Below, one piece after another: positions 23,641-34,700 of a stretch of DNA of 64,000 nucleotides. Source of the DNA: Pisaster brevispinus (taxonomy: Eukaryota > Echinodermata > Asteroidea > Forcipulatida > Asteriidae); the NCBI GenBank assembly GCA_023634235.1, contig JAMKCF010000015.1, positions 2,705,698 to 2,769,697 on the forward strand, in the 5' to 3' direction. Each line of letters begins with the position of its first letter. Position 1 is the first letter of the stretch. Made by a program: the position numbers and the translations under genes. The notes under the pieces are model-generated. The model worked only from the letters and a program-made list of their open reading frames with translations, did no database searches and had not been told where the DNA came from.

Positions 23641-23866
23641 AAATGGTTATCAGGGATAACCTTGAAATCATCTATCGAGTTTGACACAATGGTCTAAGCG
23701 ATCCATCTCTCGTCTCGAACACACTTGCCATGGACAGATGGGCACAACTCGTCTAGTCATCACAAAAGTGAACGAACAATGAAATTAATAATCGCGGGAT
23801 TATTTACTTAAGCATGAACATTTAGGAATAAAGTAAGGGGTTGGTTTTTTTTCGTTCAGATTTCAT

Positions 23867-24180
23867 TAAAGGGAGGGCAATTTTGAGAAACGATTCCCTT
23901 CAAAGGAATGTGGTTTTTATAGAGAGGGGGAGTTTTAAAAAAAAGATTACAATTTAATTATGAGAAACATTTCTGCGTGAAATGTTTCTCAGATTGTGTA
24001 TTCCAATTACGGATTATTCTTCCTGTGTGGCAAAACCGCTCCAGCTTTTCGGCGATATCTCAAAAACCTTGTCACCTTTTGAAATGAAATTTTCACAGGT
24101 AAATTTTATTGTATATGTCTATATATTTATATTGGGATTAAAACAATCGAAAGGATAAAAACAAGGTATACTTTGCCTTT
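23867..24180. mobile_element. Family C element with internal hairpin
   Basis: It starts TTAAAGGGAGGGCAATTTTG and ends GGTATACTTTGCCTTTAA, giving short terminal inverted repeats. Inside is the hairpin TGAGAAACATTTC/GAAATGTTTCTCA (23961-23991, 5-nt loop). Related hairpins lie at 31904-31944 and 43113-43152. About 314 bp. Confidence 0.55.
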
Positions 24181-25898
24181 AACTCTGCGTGACACCATCA
24201 AAAAAAAATCACACACTTATGCCATCAGGTACTTTTCAAGTGTCCGTTTTATATTTTGCGTGTAATACGTGTTTTTTGAGAACACAATGATGTTTAAATC
24301 GCCCAAACTATTGGATATAGACCCTTGTGACTAAATAAAATAAGTTCAAGCAAAATTTCCATTGAGATCAGCCCACATGTGTCTCTAAGCCATTTGTTTG
24401 AATGAAACCCTCGTGTTTGATGAGTCAGCAAAAACATCATAATTTCTTACATGTCTTACATTTCTCAAGGGAATACCGGGAGAGCTGGTCATTGGTGGAT
24501 TTTTTTGGGTGTGAAATCAACCCCGATGGTAACAAGACAATTGGCATGCTATTTGGCTAGGTGTAGTTGAGGAACCTTAAATTTTTTAAATACAAATAAA
24601 ATTTAATGGCGGAGTAATTACTTTTTAATTAAAAACGGACACCTAAAAAGTGCCTGATGGCTTCATCTAGGGCTAATATTAACAAGTAGTACATTGTAGT
24701 AGATTTCCTATGGAGAAGTTATTGACGCTCTCTTTTCATCACATACCGCTGTTGCAAACCTCCCTCGTCATCCATCGATTCACCGACAATTCATGCAAAG
24801 ACTAAAATTGCAAAATAATGAAAAAGTCAATCTCCAAAACGATTAGTACTTCAATCCCCCCCTTTCTTCGAATCCTCAACGCCAAAAAAGAAATTCGCTG
24901 CTGATTGCACATTCTGTTCGGTGTAAACTCACACTCAAAGAAGTATTAGTGTAATTACAAGCCGGTTTCAGACACTGGAGTAGAAATCTTCTTTCTCTGG
25001 CCGGGAATTACGCGCATCCTACCCGAAGGAGCTTTCCAGGCGATAATCAAAGCATGGTCCAAGTGTAAAGTCGCTAGGGAATTCTTCGATTTAGAGGAAC
25101 AACATCCTTGCGGACACAAAAACCTTGACAATATTTGAGAAACTTGGGAGAATACATGTTTTAATAGGTCATGCATGGGATGATACATTTGTGTGTAGCA
25201 GGAATGTACAATATCCATGGGGTACAATTTCCAGTACCGCGTGAAGATGTCAGATGAAATTCTTGTACACTTTATCAAAACTACCTCTTAACCTGCACAT
25301 TCCTACATTTAGCCCAAGCGTTTTATTTTGCAACACATATTATTCTCTCGCCTCTCCGGGGACTAAATTCTCGCCCGCCTTCACTACGGTAGGATGGATT
25401 GTTTCTATCAAATGCTCCCAAATGACTGTACTGTCTCGAAGACACGGAGGCAGGTTCTTCCTTCTACAGAAATCCCAAGGACCTCCTTGATAATAAAAAA
25501 AGAACATCACACGTATGACCCTTGCTAGAACTGTGGTCATGCAGAACTCACAAGCACTGAGCATTTTGCACGTAGCATTTTCAAGTGGATGCTGAAGAAC
25601 TCAGCTCTCTGAAGCTTCGTTTCCCAGGAGAGCTTGGCTCGCATCTGCCCCCGGCCCCTCCCCCAGTCTTTCACCAGACAGTCAATACTCCATTTTTGTA
25701 TAGCGATTTTTATATCGGTTAAAACAATAAGACTTACAACAGAAATCAACAGAAATCAACAAAAAGCGATTTTGCAATGCACAAACATCCGGTCACGTCT
25801 TCTTCTGTATTTTGCATTTCATTAATGGAGGAATGTTATAAAAACAAACCAAACAGCAAACGGAAACATGGAACAGCTGTTTAACTGTCACATACAAA

Positions 25899-25930
25899 GT
25901 GTGGACCTGAGAACAAAATGAGGTCCACAC
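25899..25930. repeat. Short hairpin GTGTGGACCT/AGGTCCACAC
   Basis: Perfect 10-bp arms with a 12-nt spacer. CGTCCACACAGTGT recurs at about 25968-25981 beside ATGTGGACTTACACACG, so the block 25895-25995 is built from related inverted pieces. Confidence 0.55.
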
Positions 25931-28212
25931 AGTGTAGGGACTTGAAACACCATGTGGACTTACACACGTCCACACAGTGTTTTTCGCAGTGTAGAAGAAG
26001 TTTTTAGTGCACCGACCAAAGGAATGCAACACAGAGCTGTGGCCCTTGTGGGTTCTTTAGAACAGAACAATAGACCCTATAAATGTTTTCTTTTTTCAAC
26101 TTTGACCCCCAGAGAAATTGTGAGGTTTCCTAAATACATGAAGACTTTCTTTTGCAGAATGATACCCCACTCCCTGCCATGTTGTCCCTGTCCTTGTTTT
26201 GACATAGGTTAAAGGGAACAGATCAAACAATTTACCTCACCAGTTACCAACAAAAATGATACCCCAAATTAAAATTCTTCGTGAAGACACCACAGAATAA
26301 CATCCAACAAAATATTCATTGGTTTTAATAAAGAAAGTGTTTAATTTGGTTTGTCCTTAACACCGATGTATGCTCAGTGCTTTCCCGAGCTCTGTGGGGA
26401 AAAAAATCACAGGCAAAATCAAATTAAATTCTTCATCCCCGATGCAAATATTAACATCTATTAAAGAAAATTATGTTTGTTTCTGCATTCGAGTCGTATG
26501 TATAACGCGCCATTCGACTTACCAGATCATTTGTCACTTTCTACAAGAAAACACCTTAAAAATCATACTCTCCATGGGAAATGGATATCTTAAATAACTC
26601 TATACACCAGCCAAGTTTCAATTTGAACTTGTTGAGGATCGGGCCCAGCAGCATCCTGGTGGAGTTCCTAAACATCTTTTGGCTACCGCCTTTTGATTAA
26701 TTTCTTCCTCCGTCCCACATCTGACTGTCCAAGTGACATTCACACCTTCAAGATCTTAAGTTTCCCTCCCACGAAGCCAGTCTAAGTCCAAGTTCTCGCT
26801 CATCTTCTTCGTAAGAGGAGCGACACCGGACTCTCCCGGGAATCTCAAGACAGTTGTGAAACAGTTGATGTCGATTCGAGTGGCGTTAAATGATCGCCGG
26901 GTCTACATATATCAGTTCTTCTGGGGATTCGAGCTGACGCGATAAATATAGACTCTTCGCATATAAGATGAATTAATAAGATGGAAAGCTCGTCTTCAGT
27001 TTCGGATCAACACCGATATACGTCCATAGATTAATCAACACATTTTATCTAATTCACGACACTTGGTGTTGGTTTCTCACCTTCTACGTCTTGTTATGCT
27101 GAAGGCATCCTTGTTATGGGGAATTCATTATTGCTAACAAATCCTTCCTTTTGAAGGTATGGAAATGGGCCAGAGAATTGGCTGTCACGATTATTCGAAT
27201 AACAAATGAGGATGGCATCATGGTATTATCAGAAGAGCGGGAACAGTAGAACAAAGGAACACACAAGGAACGATGCCGTCCTCACATTGGAATCCTTTGT
27301 ATTTTTGTGTCCTCACATTTTGTTTCATGCGCTAAGTCTATGGTGAGTGTTAAGTTAGAGGGACAAAGGAAAGTCCACACATTGATAGCAATAAATAAAT
27401 GTGTTAGTAGTTTTTAAATGTTCTGTTCTCTACAAACGCATGTTAACACTTGAACCATTATTTCCGTCCTAACTTTTATGACAAATTTCACTCCCAGCAT
27501 GCCCTTTGTTTCACAAACATCTTAAAGCAGCTGAGTTCACAAGACTGTTCAGTCACCTCTTCTCCTGGGGGTATCAACCTCGATCCCATTCCAATGCCTG
27601 TCAGTGACAAACGCTAACTTTATTCAATTTAAAGCATGTCATTTTTTTCCAATTCTTTCAATAGGATTTCTTCTTTTTGGACATTCATCCAAACGTCAAC
27701 GCTCAGTTAAATTAGTAATGACCAATTGAATACGTTGCCCAGTGGGTAAATCCCGCTGTCGAGGTCACCCGAGGCGGCGTCCAGACTCTTGTCTCGGACA
27801 AGAATAATATCCCGGCTCTTGCAATCAATATGATGTAACTACAGCCAAGAGCGTCAGGCCAGTCGCGATGCTGTTACGGCCGATACGTAAGCTCGAGATA
27901 GCCAGCCCAGTAAATAATCTCTATTTTCGAATGTCTAGATTTCTTATATCTCCGGGCTCATGATAGAGTTATGAAGGTTTGGGATTGATTGAGGATTTAG
28001 TTTTAGTTTTTTCCCCCTCAGCATGTCCTTCTGACGACAGATTGATGATGTGACCCAGAGATTAAATAATGGGTCCACCGGTGACTCGGTCTGTAAGAGT
28101 GACGTCATTAGATGCGGAAGTATGGCGCTGGGATTGTTAATACGCGTGCTCGTGCGCCTGCGTGTTCCAGTCAGCTTCAGGCTAGACTTGTTCTAGTGTG
28201 GTACGGCCGGGA

Positions 28213-28235
28213 TCTCTCTCTCTCTCTCTCTCTCT
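28213..28235. repeat. (TC)n microsatellite
   Basis: About eleven CT dinucleotides in a row. Simple repeat. Confidence 0.95.
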
Positions 28236-29439
28236 GACTGTACTGTCAAAACAATGTTAATCGATAGGCACATTAATAAAGAATCATCTGGAACGCTTGA
28301 TGCTTTCAATGGCGAGATTAAAGAACTGGCGTAATTCAAATGGCGTGATTAATTATGCAGGATAATTGAACTAAAGTTCATAGACTTCGGGAAGTACACT
28401 CATGCTCCGTAATAAAATTGTGGTAAATTTTGACTTACATTTTATTGACAATAGTTCACAGAAACCAAAAGAACAATATTTCATTGCATGCATGTGATTT
28501 TACGGGTTTTGACAACGGTAACAACATCGGGGCATAACATTGTACGAGTGGTGATAAATACAAATGACGTCATCAGTTGTCACGGCGGGCGCCATTTTGA
28601 ATCTGGATACTTTGCAACTGAACGATGCAGTCAGCAATTTAGCCGATTTCAGATTCATGCAGTTATATTCAACTCATTTTCATATAGTGCAATTTTTTTT
28701 CTCGAAAAAATTAACATAAAAACAGCCCATTTTAAAACAGCTAAATGGAATTATCAATCAGTTTGAAAGACGATTCGAGATCTTATTGATGACAAAACAG
28801 TCTTACGCAAGACTGACACTATTGTATTAGGTCCTAAACACTACTATACACTTACATATAATTTATAAAAAATAGTGATGTTATCTTACATACCCAATCC
28901 AACCCTCCCTCAACTTGCATCAATTCCCCGAAACTAATTTTCGCTCAAGATAACTACACGATATACAAGATGAATGGGAAAATCTAATTCGTATCAACGC
29001 TTTGTGAACATTGAATTTCTATCGACTAAAAAGCCCATGAAGGACAAAAGATTTGTTTAATTTTAGAAAACGATCGCCTTTAATTAATAATTACAAGAAT
29101 TCCATTAGGCAAATCATTCCACAGCTGAAATTCAGTCAGTTGTCTGTGCAAAAGGCGAGCTGTGATTAGCAGTAATGGTGGGAACCATGGCAAGAACGCT
29201 TCTTAATGTAAAGTGTGGTAATCATTGAACACGTAAACAACATTTTCAACAATGGCTTCTTATGTATGGTCTTCCAGCAAGAAACCAAATAACTTTACAA
29301 AAAAAGTTACAGATTAACAGATTCTTTTTAACTTTTGTCCCTTAGTTACAATTTCAGAAAGTGATTATGAGTACCCTTTATATTTTGTTTTTGTTGAGTG
29401 TTGTAATCTAGAGCTCTTCTACACCTGTCGTTTCACCGT

Positions 29440-30110
29440 TCACCTCGTGTACTTTTCTTCCACCGATTCATACTCAACTCTCTCCAGTTATCATTTCAAT
29501 CATTATTCCCCCCCCCCTAAATGTCCTTCGTTCTCCTTTTTTTTATACTACAGTCCTTCTCGGTCCTCTCTCAAAAATCGATCCAACAACCTCCTCCTCA
29601 TCTTCACCTCTACCCTCGACCTCAACTCATCTCTTCATGTTCTCTCCTTCCCGATCCAATCGAACACCACCCCGCCTAGGTCTCCGCGCTCACGCAAAGA
29701 CCAATACCATCTTACTTCCCGGCTGCTATTTCTTATTTTCCTCCCATCTGATTACCTCACAGTCTCTTGCTCATCTCTCATTTTGTGCTAGCTAATATCC
29801 TCATTCTTGATCCCCCAAAGATTCCCCTTTCTTCCTTTCCATCTGTCCTCATTCCCATCTCAGCTTTCATTCCTTCATCTGATATCTTCGTCTTCGATCA
29901 TCCTCTTTTTCTTTCTTGGACTCAAATCTGTTTTCCTCCCAGTCGCGCTCGTACCATAGTCTCTCATTAACATCTTTTTACAATCTCACATCATAGTCGC
30001 GATCTTACTGACATTTGCTTCATATCAAACTCGCATCTTTCTTCTTTTGCGTTTTCCTCAATAATAATCCCCTTGATTCTCTCTGCACCCCACTCTCCCA
30101 ACTCTAAAGG
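29440..30110 (+). other. Pyrimidine-rich, G-poor tract with strong strand asymmetry
   Basis: About 670 bp in which the plus strand is dominated by T and C with few G. Open frames at 29447-29791 and 29767-29970 give Ser/Leu/Pro-rich sequence that I do not recognise. The long open stretches follow from the scarcity of purine-rich stop codons and do not imply a gene. A degraded retroelement segment is an alternative. Confidence 0.6.
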
Positions 30111-30757
30111 TTTTAGGTCAAAGCAACCAGGAAGTGGAGATCCCTTCAGTTATTCTCACACATTATTAATGAATAATTAAAACACACACAGGTAATGGTT
30201 CAACATCACAATTAACTTTAGACCAGCTTTTTAGGTAACCTCGATTTGCGGAACACAACTTGTTCAATTGCTCCTTTTGTTTATCGTCTCTGTGTCATTA
30301 ATCTAAAATTTAGGTCACTATTGACCCTGAAGTCGGTCAGAAAACAGGTTTCTCCGGAAAAAAGGTCAATAATATTTCTCTAACCGGTATTTATTAATCG
30401 AGGAAACGTGTACCTTCATAATGGACATTGTTTGTGTACTGTACAGTCCTGAGATACGTAGATGAACAATAGGCAGCTCGCTCATGACACGTTTTTATAA
30501 ATTTGTGTGTTTGTCATAATTATAATAGCTACATACAGGAACAGTAAATACATTAACAATACGTTAGATAGTGATTCTTTCGAAGATAAACAATCTGTTC
30601 ATTAGAAAATATAAATACATTCCCTTAACAGTTTGCAAGTACACAATTTACACAGGGTTTTTTCCGCCTCAGTACTCTGTTTGTCTACCCGCCACATGTG
30701 CGTTTCATTTCGTAGGTGGTGAAATTCACTTCTTGTACGTTCAACTTTTCCTCCCCC

Positions 30758-30816
30758 ACAGCCCCACTTACACTCTCTTAAACCGAGAGTGTTACATTAA
30801 CACCAGATGGGGCTGT
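30758..30816. repeat. Nested hairpin ACAGCCCCA/TGGGGCTGT with inner ACACTCTC/GAGAGTGT
   Basis: Outer 9-bp arms (30758-30766 and 30808-30816) and inner 8-bp arms are both perfect. TTAACACC phrases follow at about 30797 and 30887. Probably a decayed foldback element downstream of the GPCR 3' end. Confidence 0.5.
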
Positions 30817-31324
30817 CAGTTTGCCTTTCAACATGTTTCTAATATTGATGCCTGACCATCATTGGTTAACACTGGAAGTGTTTTTTAACACCATAATGTT
30901 AAACATTATTCGCCATGATAGTTTCGTTTGAAATAAATCCACACAGCCCGGTTATTTTGCTGAACACGAACCAAAGCTGAACTCGATCGCAAGGCTGAAG
31001 ATTTTTTTTAAATGACATAATTTGCCCACTGGTTTTCTTGAGGTCAATTTTTCCCCTTTCATCAAGTATCAAGGCTTTGACCTTTGACCTTATATAACTA
31101 TAATTCTTTCTTTTTTTCATCGTGCTGTTTGAGATAATTTGGGGGAAAGCATGCAGCAGGCACTTTTTAATAATCACATAATGCGGGCCACGTTTCGTCG
31201 ACAATTTCAAAAAATATTAACATCATTTGTGACAATTTTTATATAGAAGCATCTCGTCTCTGGTATAAAATTCTAAATACGGATTGCACATAAGTTTCAC
31301 TAGATCACATTAAAAGGAGTAGAA

Positions 31325-31330
31325 TTTATT
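31325..31330 (-). terminator. Candidate polyadenylation signal AATAAA for the GPCR transcript
   Basis: TTTATT on the plus strand reads AATAAA on the minus strand, about 90 bases past the GPCR stop codon. It is the first canonical hexamer I see after the stop. The region is AT-rich, so a chance match is possible and the true 3' end could be further on. Confidence 0.4.
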
Positions 31331-31418
31331 GGTCTATTCAAAAACTAATTTAATTATGTCCCAAAAAGGCCTGTTTTTAAGATAACCCTCCAGACATATA
31401 TGTTATTATTATTATATA

Positions 31419-31733
31419 TCACATGAAAGAGGTTCTCGTCTCCCCATCGGAGTTGGACGCCCGCCCATTCTTAGCGATCTTTGCCTGGTCTTGGGTCCAC
31501 CATCTTCCCCGGTCGTTCCTGGAGCCCATGGACATCGTCTCTGTTTGGGTTTGTGCCGTGTTTGCGCGCCGGAGCCCCGTGAAGCCGTTCCAGTCCCCCT
31601 GGTAGTTGACGCAAGGCAGGAACCGGAACACGGACCGGAAACCGTTCCGGAATTTGATGTTCATCCAGCAGTAAATGAAGGGGTTGTACACGCAGTTACT
31701 CATAGCGCACAGTAGGGCACACAGGTACACTAT
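31419..31733 (-). CDS. GPCR exon 3: TM7, helix 8 and cytoplasmic tail
   Basis: This exon encodes residues 285-388 plus the TGA stop. An acceptor ending TTTAG precedes ATA GTG TAC, giving IVYLC at the start of TM7. TM7 carries AMSNC-x-YNPFIY, then CWMN and the amphipathic FRNGFRSVF segment typical of helix 8. A cysteine in FLPC is a candidate palmitoylation site. The remaining roughly 65 residues are hydrophilic and rich in Thr, Ser, Arg and Asn (for example the [10 protein letters not shown] stretch), as expected for a tail phosphorylated during desensitisation. It ends TSFM. Confidence 0.92.
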   Translation of the reverse strand: MVYLCALLCAMSNCVYNPFIYCWMNIKFRNGFRSVFRFLPCVNYQGDWNGFTGLRRANTAQTQTETMSMGSRNDRGRWWTQDQAKIAKNGRASNSDGETRTSFM

Positions 31734-34700
31734 CTAAATGGCAAGGAAGAAATAAATAACGTTGAAGGCAAATTATACCTTTGGTTTTCCGTTCGATTGT
31801 TTAAATCCAATTTAAATGTAGACATTATACAATATAACTAACCTGGTGAAAATATCATTGCGGTTATGTCCATGTAGGAAGAATGGTCCGTAATTGGAGT
31901 GCACAATCTGAAAAACGTTTCATGCAGAAACGTTTCTCAGATTGAAATTTATTTGAATCCCTCTCTCTCTCTAACACCACATTCCTTTGAAGGGAATTGT
32001 TTCTCAAAATGTTATACATTATCAAAAGCTCCAGTGGTTCTTACCAAGAAAGTTTTTATAGCATACCCTCCCTTTAAACACAGAACGAGAACATAATCTT
32101 ATCACAATTTCCACCATCTTCGTGATCACTCGCGGCTGTAGGTCGTCTTGACAAAGACTGACTAATCTTGTTTTCTTTTCTCTTTACAATTTATTTATTA
32201 CAACTTGTTTGTACACCGTAGCCCATCCCACCAAAGTTGTTTTTCAAGCGGCTGTGTTGCGTAAAAACTTCTCAAATAGTTGTTGTTTTTGGTTGTTTTT
32301 TTAACACAGAGGAAAAAAAGTAATTAAGTCAAGAGATAAAACAAAATTTTACGGCAAATGCAATCACTTCCAAAATGGAAAAAGAAATCAAACAATTACG
32401 TAAGTAACGTTAAGCAATTACTGTGAAAGGATTTACTTAAACACAGAGAACTATGTAAACGAAGCAGTATCCCGAATAGCGTGGTTTTTGAGGGCTTGTC
32501 ATACAATATTGCAGATATAGTTTACGGGGTTAATTATCTCCAAAGAGACGAGTCTGATTCGTAAGTAGACTAGTAGGCCTACTTGCGAAAAATGGAGTGC
32601 CATAATACGATCCGACCCTTGGAGCATTGTATTCGAACACTTAACCCACCTAAATCGATCAGTGTACATGGTATGGCACCCTGACGTCAAATAAATGTGA
32701 GTAGAATCGATCTATTTACAAGGCATGGTACCTAGACGTCAACTCCATATGAGAGGGGGGACATAATCGATAAGTGTACACAACGGTACACCGAATTTAC
32801 ATTGAACTCATAAACCTCTGCAATCTTGTTTACTTTCACTCCCTCTGGTTTTGAATTATGACAAAGAACATTTTTTGTGTGAGTATGATTTTTAAAAGTC
32901 TTTATATACGTACCTTTATGTAATAGAAATAAAGTATATCACGGTTGCTGTCCTGCATAATGGTGTATATTTGGATTGGCATATAGCAAAGAGCAAAAAG
33001 CAACACTATGGTTGCAAACATTTTCACCAGCTGAAATAGAATCGGACAAAAAAACAAACAATCCATACAATGATTATGGTAGTTCCAAAGTGCATCCAAA
33101 GTGGATTCATTTGAAAAGAATATTCTGTTCAGGCTTACAGTTTAAAGAGTATGTGCTGAAGTATACAAAGAGTAGTCCCGTAGAATAAGAATAGTATACA
33201 GACTAGTCGAGTGTGAGTCGAGTACACAGACTAGTTCAGTACGAGTACAAGTACAGAGACTTGTTGATTACAAGATCGAGTACACAGATCGGTTGAGTTT
33301 GACTATGAGTAAACGTAGTTGAGAATTAAAATGAGTACACAGACTAGTCTAGTATGAGTCGAGCACACAAACCACTCTCGTATGAGAATGAGTACACAGA
33401 TTAGTGGAGTGTGAGAATGAGTGAACAGACCGCTCTAGTAAGAAGTACGAGTACACATACCAGTTAAATTTGAGTACAAGTACAAAGACTAGTTGAGTAC
33501 AAAAGTGGGTACTCAGACCAGTCGAGTACAATAACTAGAACTCAGACCAGTTGTGTAAAAGAACTAGTACTTAGACCAGTTGTGTAAAAGAACTAGTACT
33601 CAAACCAGTCATGTACAAGAACGAGTACTCAGACCGGTTGGGTAAAAGAACCGGCACTCAAACTATTTGTGTACAAGAACGAGTTCTCAGACCAGTCGAA
33701 TACAAAAAAGAATACCAAGACCAGTCGAGTAAAAGACCGAGTACTCAGACCAGATGTGTACAAGAACGAGTACTCATACTAGTTGAGTTCAAGAACGAGT
33801 ACTCAGACTAGTTGAGTACAAGAACCAACACTCAGACCAGATGTGTACAAGAACGAGTACCCATACTAGTTGAGTACAAGAACGAGTACTCACACTTGTT
33901 GAGTACAAGAACCAACACTCAGACCAGATGTGTACAAGAACGAGTACTCATACTAGTTGAGTACAAGAACCAACACTCAGACCAGATGTGTACAAGAACG
34001 AGTACCCATACTAGTTGAGTACAAGAACGAGTTCTCAGACCAGTCGAGTACACACGAATTAGTCTGGAAAAAATCCGAGTACATAAAGTGTAACAGGGAA
34101 GATTTCGCAACTCGAGTACCAGTATACGCACTACACATTCGACACAGGCGCCTACTTGAGTTACCAAGCAAAGTCACAAGTTACCAACGAAGGTTCCCTC
34201 AAGCATTTGAAGAAAATGACGAGGTAATTAATAGCATACACATTGCCCTGTCAGTCTCACCCTGTGTCTAATAAGTAGACTAGAAACTTATTCTACCTTA
34301 AAACCGACCGATAAAAAGATGGGCTGACACTGGATTAGAATATTGCATTTCAATATTTGCCCTACCCCCCCCCCCGCCCCATAGGGGATGGCCAACCAGA
34401 GCGACTCCAGACGTAGACGGATCGTAACTAGCTGTCTCTTCACTACTTGATCCATGTCCATTAAGACGATGGAGTCTAGTAACAAAGACCCGCAGGAAAT
34501 ACTTTTTATATGCACCTGTATAAACTAGGCGGGTAACTGCAGACCGTGCGGACACTCGGTCTTAGAAGGAATTTAACATTCTCTTCGGAAACGTCAAGGG
34601 CTACATCATTTAAATCAACATCACTCACACGTAGTGAAATCAATATCATAGATGTATGTGATGGTTGAAACTCAAATCCCGTAAAGCTTTCTCTCTTTCC

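Larger units (their letters stand above)
24181..29439. other. Intergenic, no supported gene
   Basis: About 5.2 kb without a recognisable gene. The hairpin block at 25895-25995 and the (TC)n run are the only structures I can name. Confidence 0.45.

Noticed and set aside
33611..34271. Overlapping repetitive frames on both strands
   Set aside because: They arise from the 29-bp intronic minisatellite. The period is not a multiple of three, so no frame is maintained.
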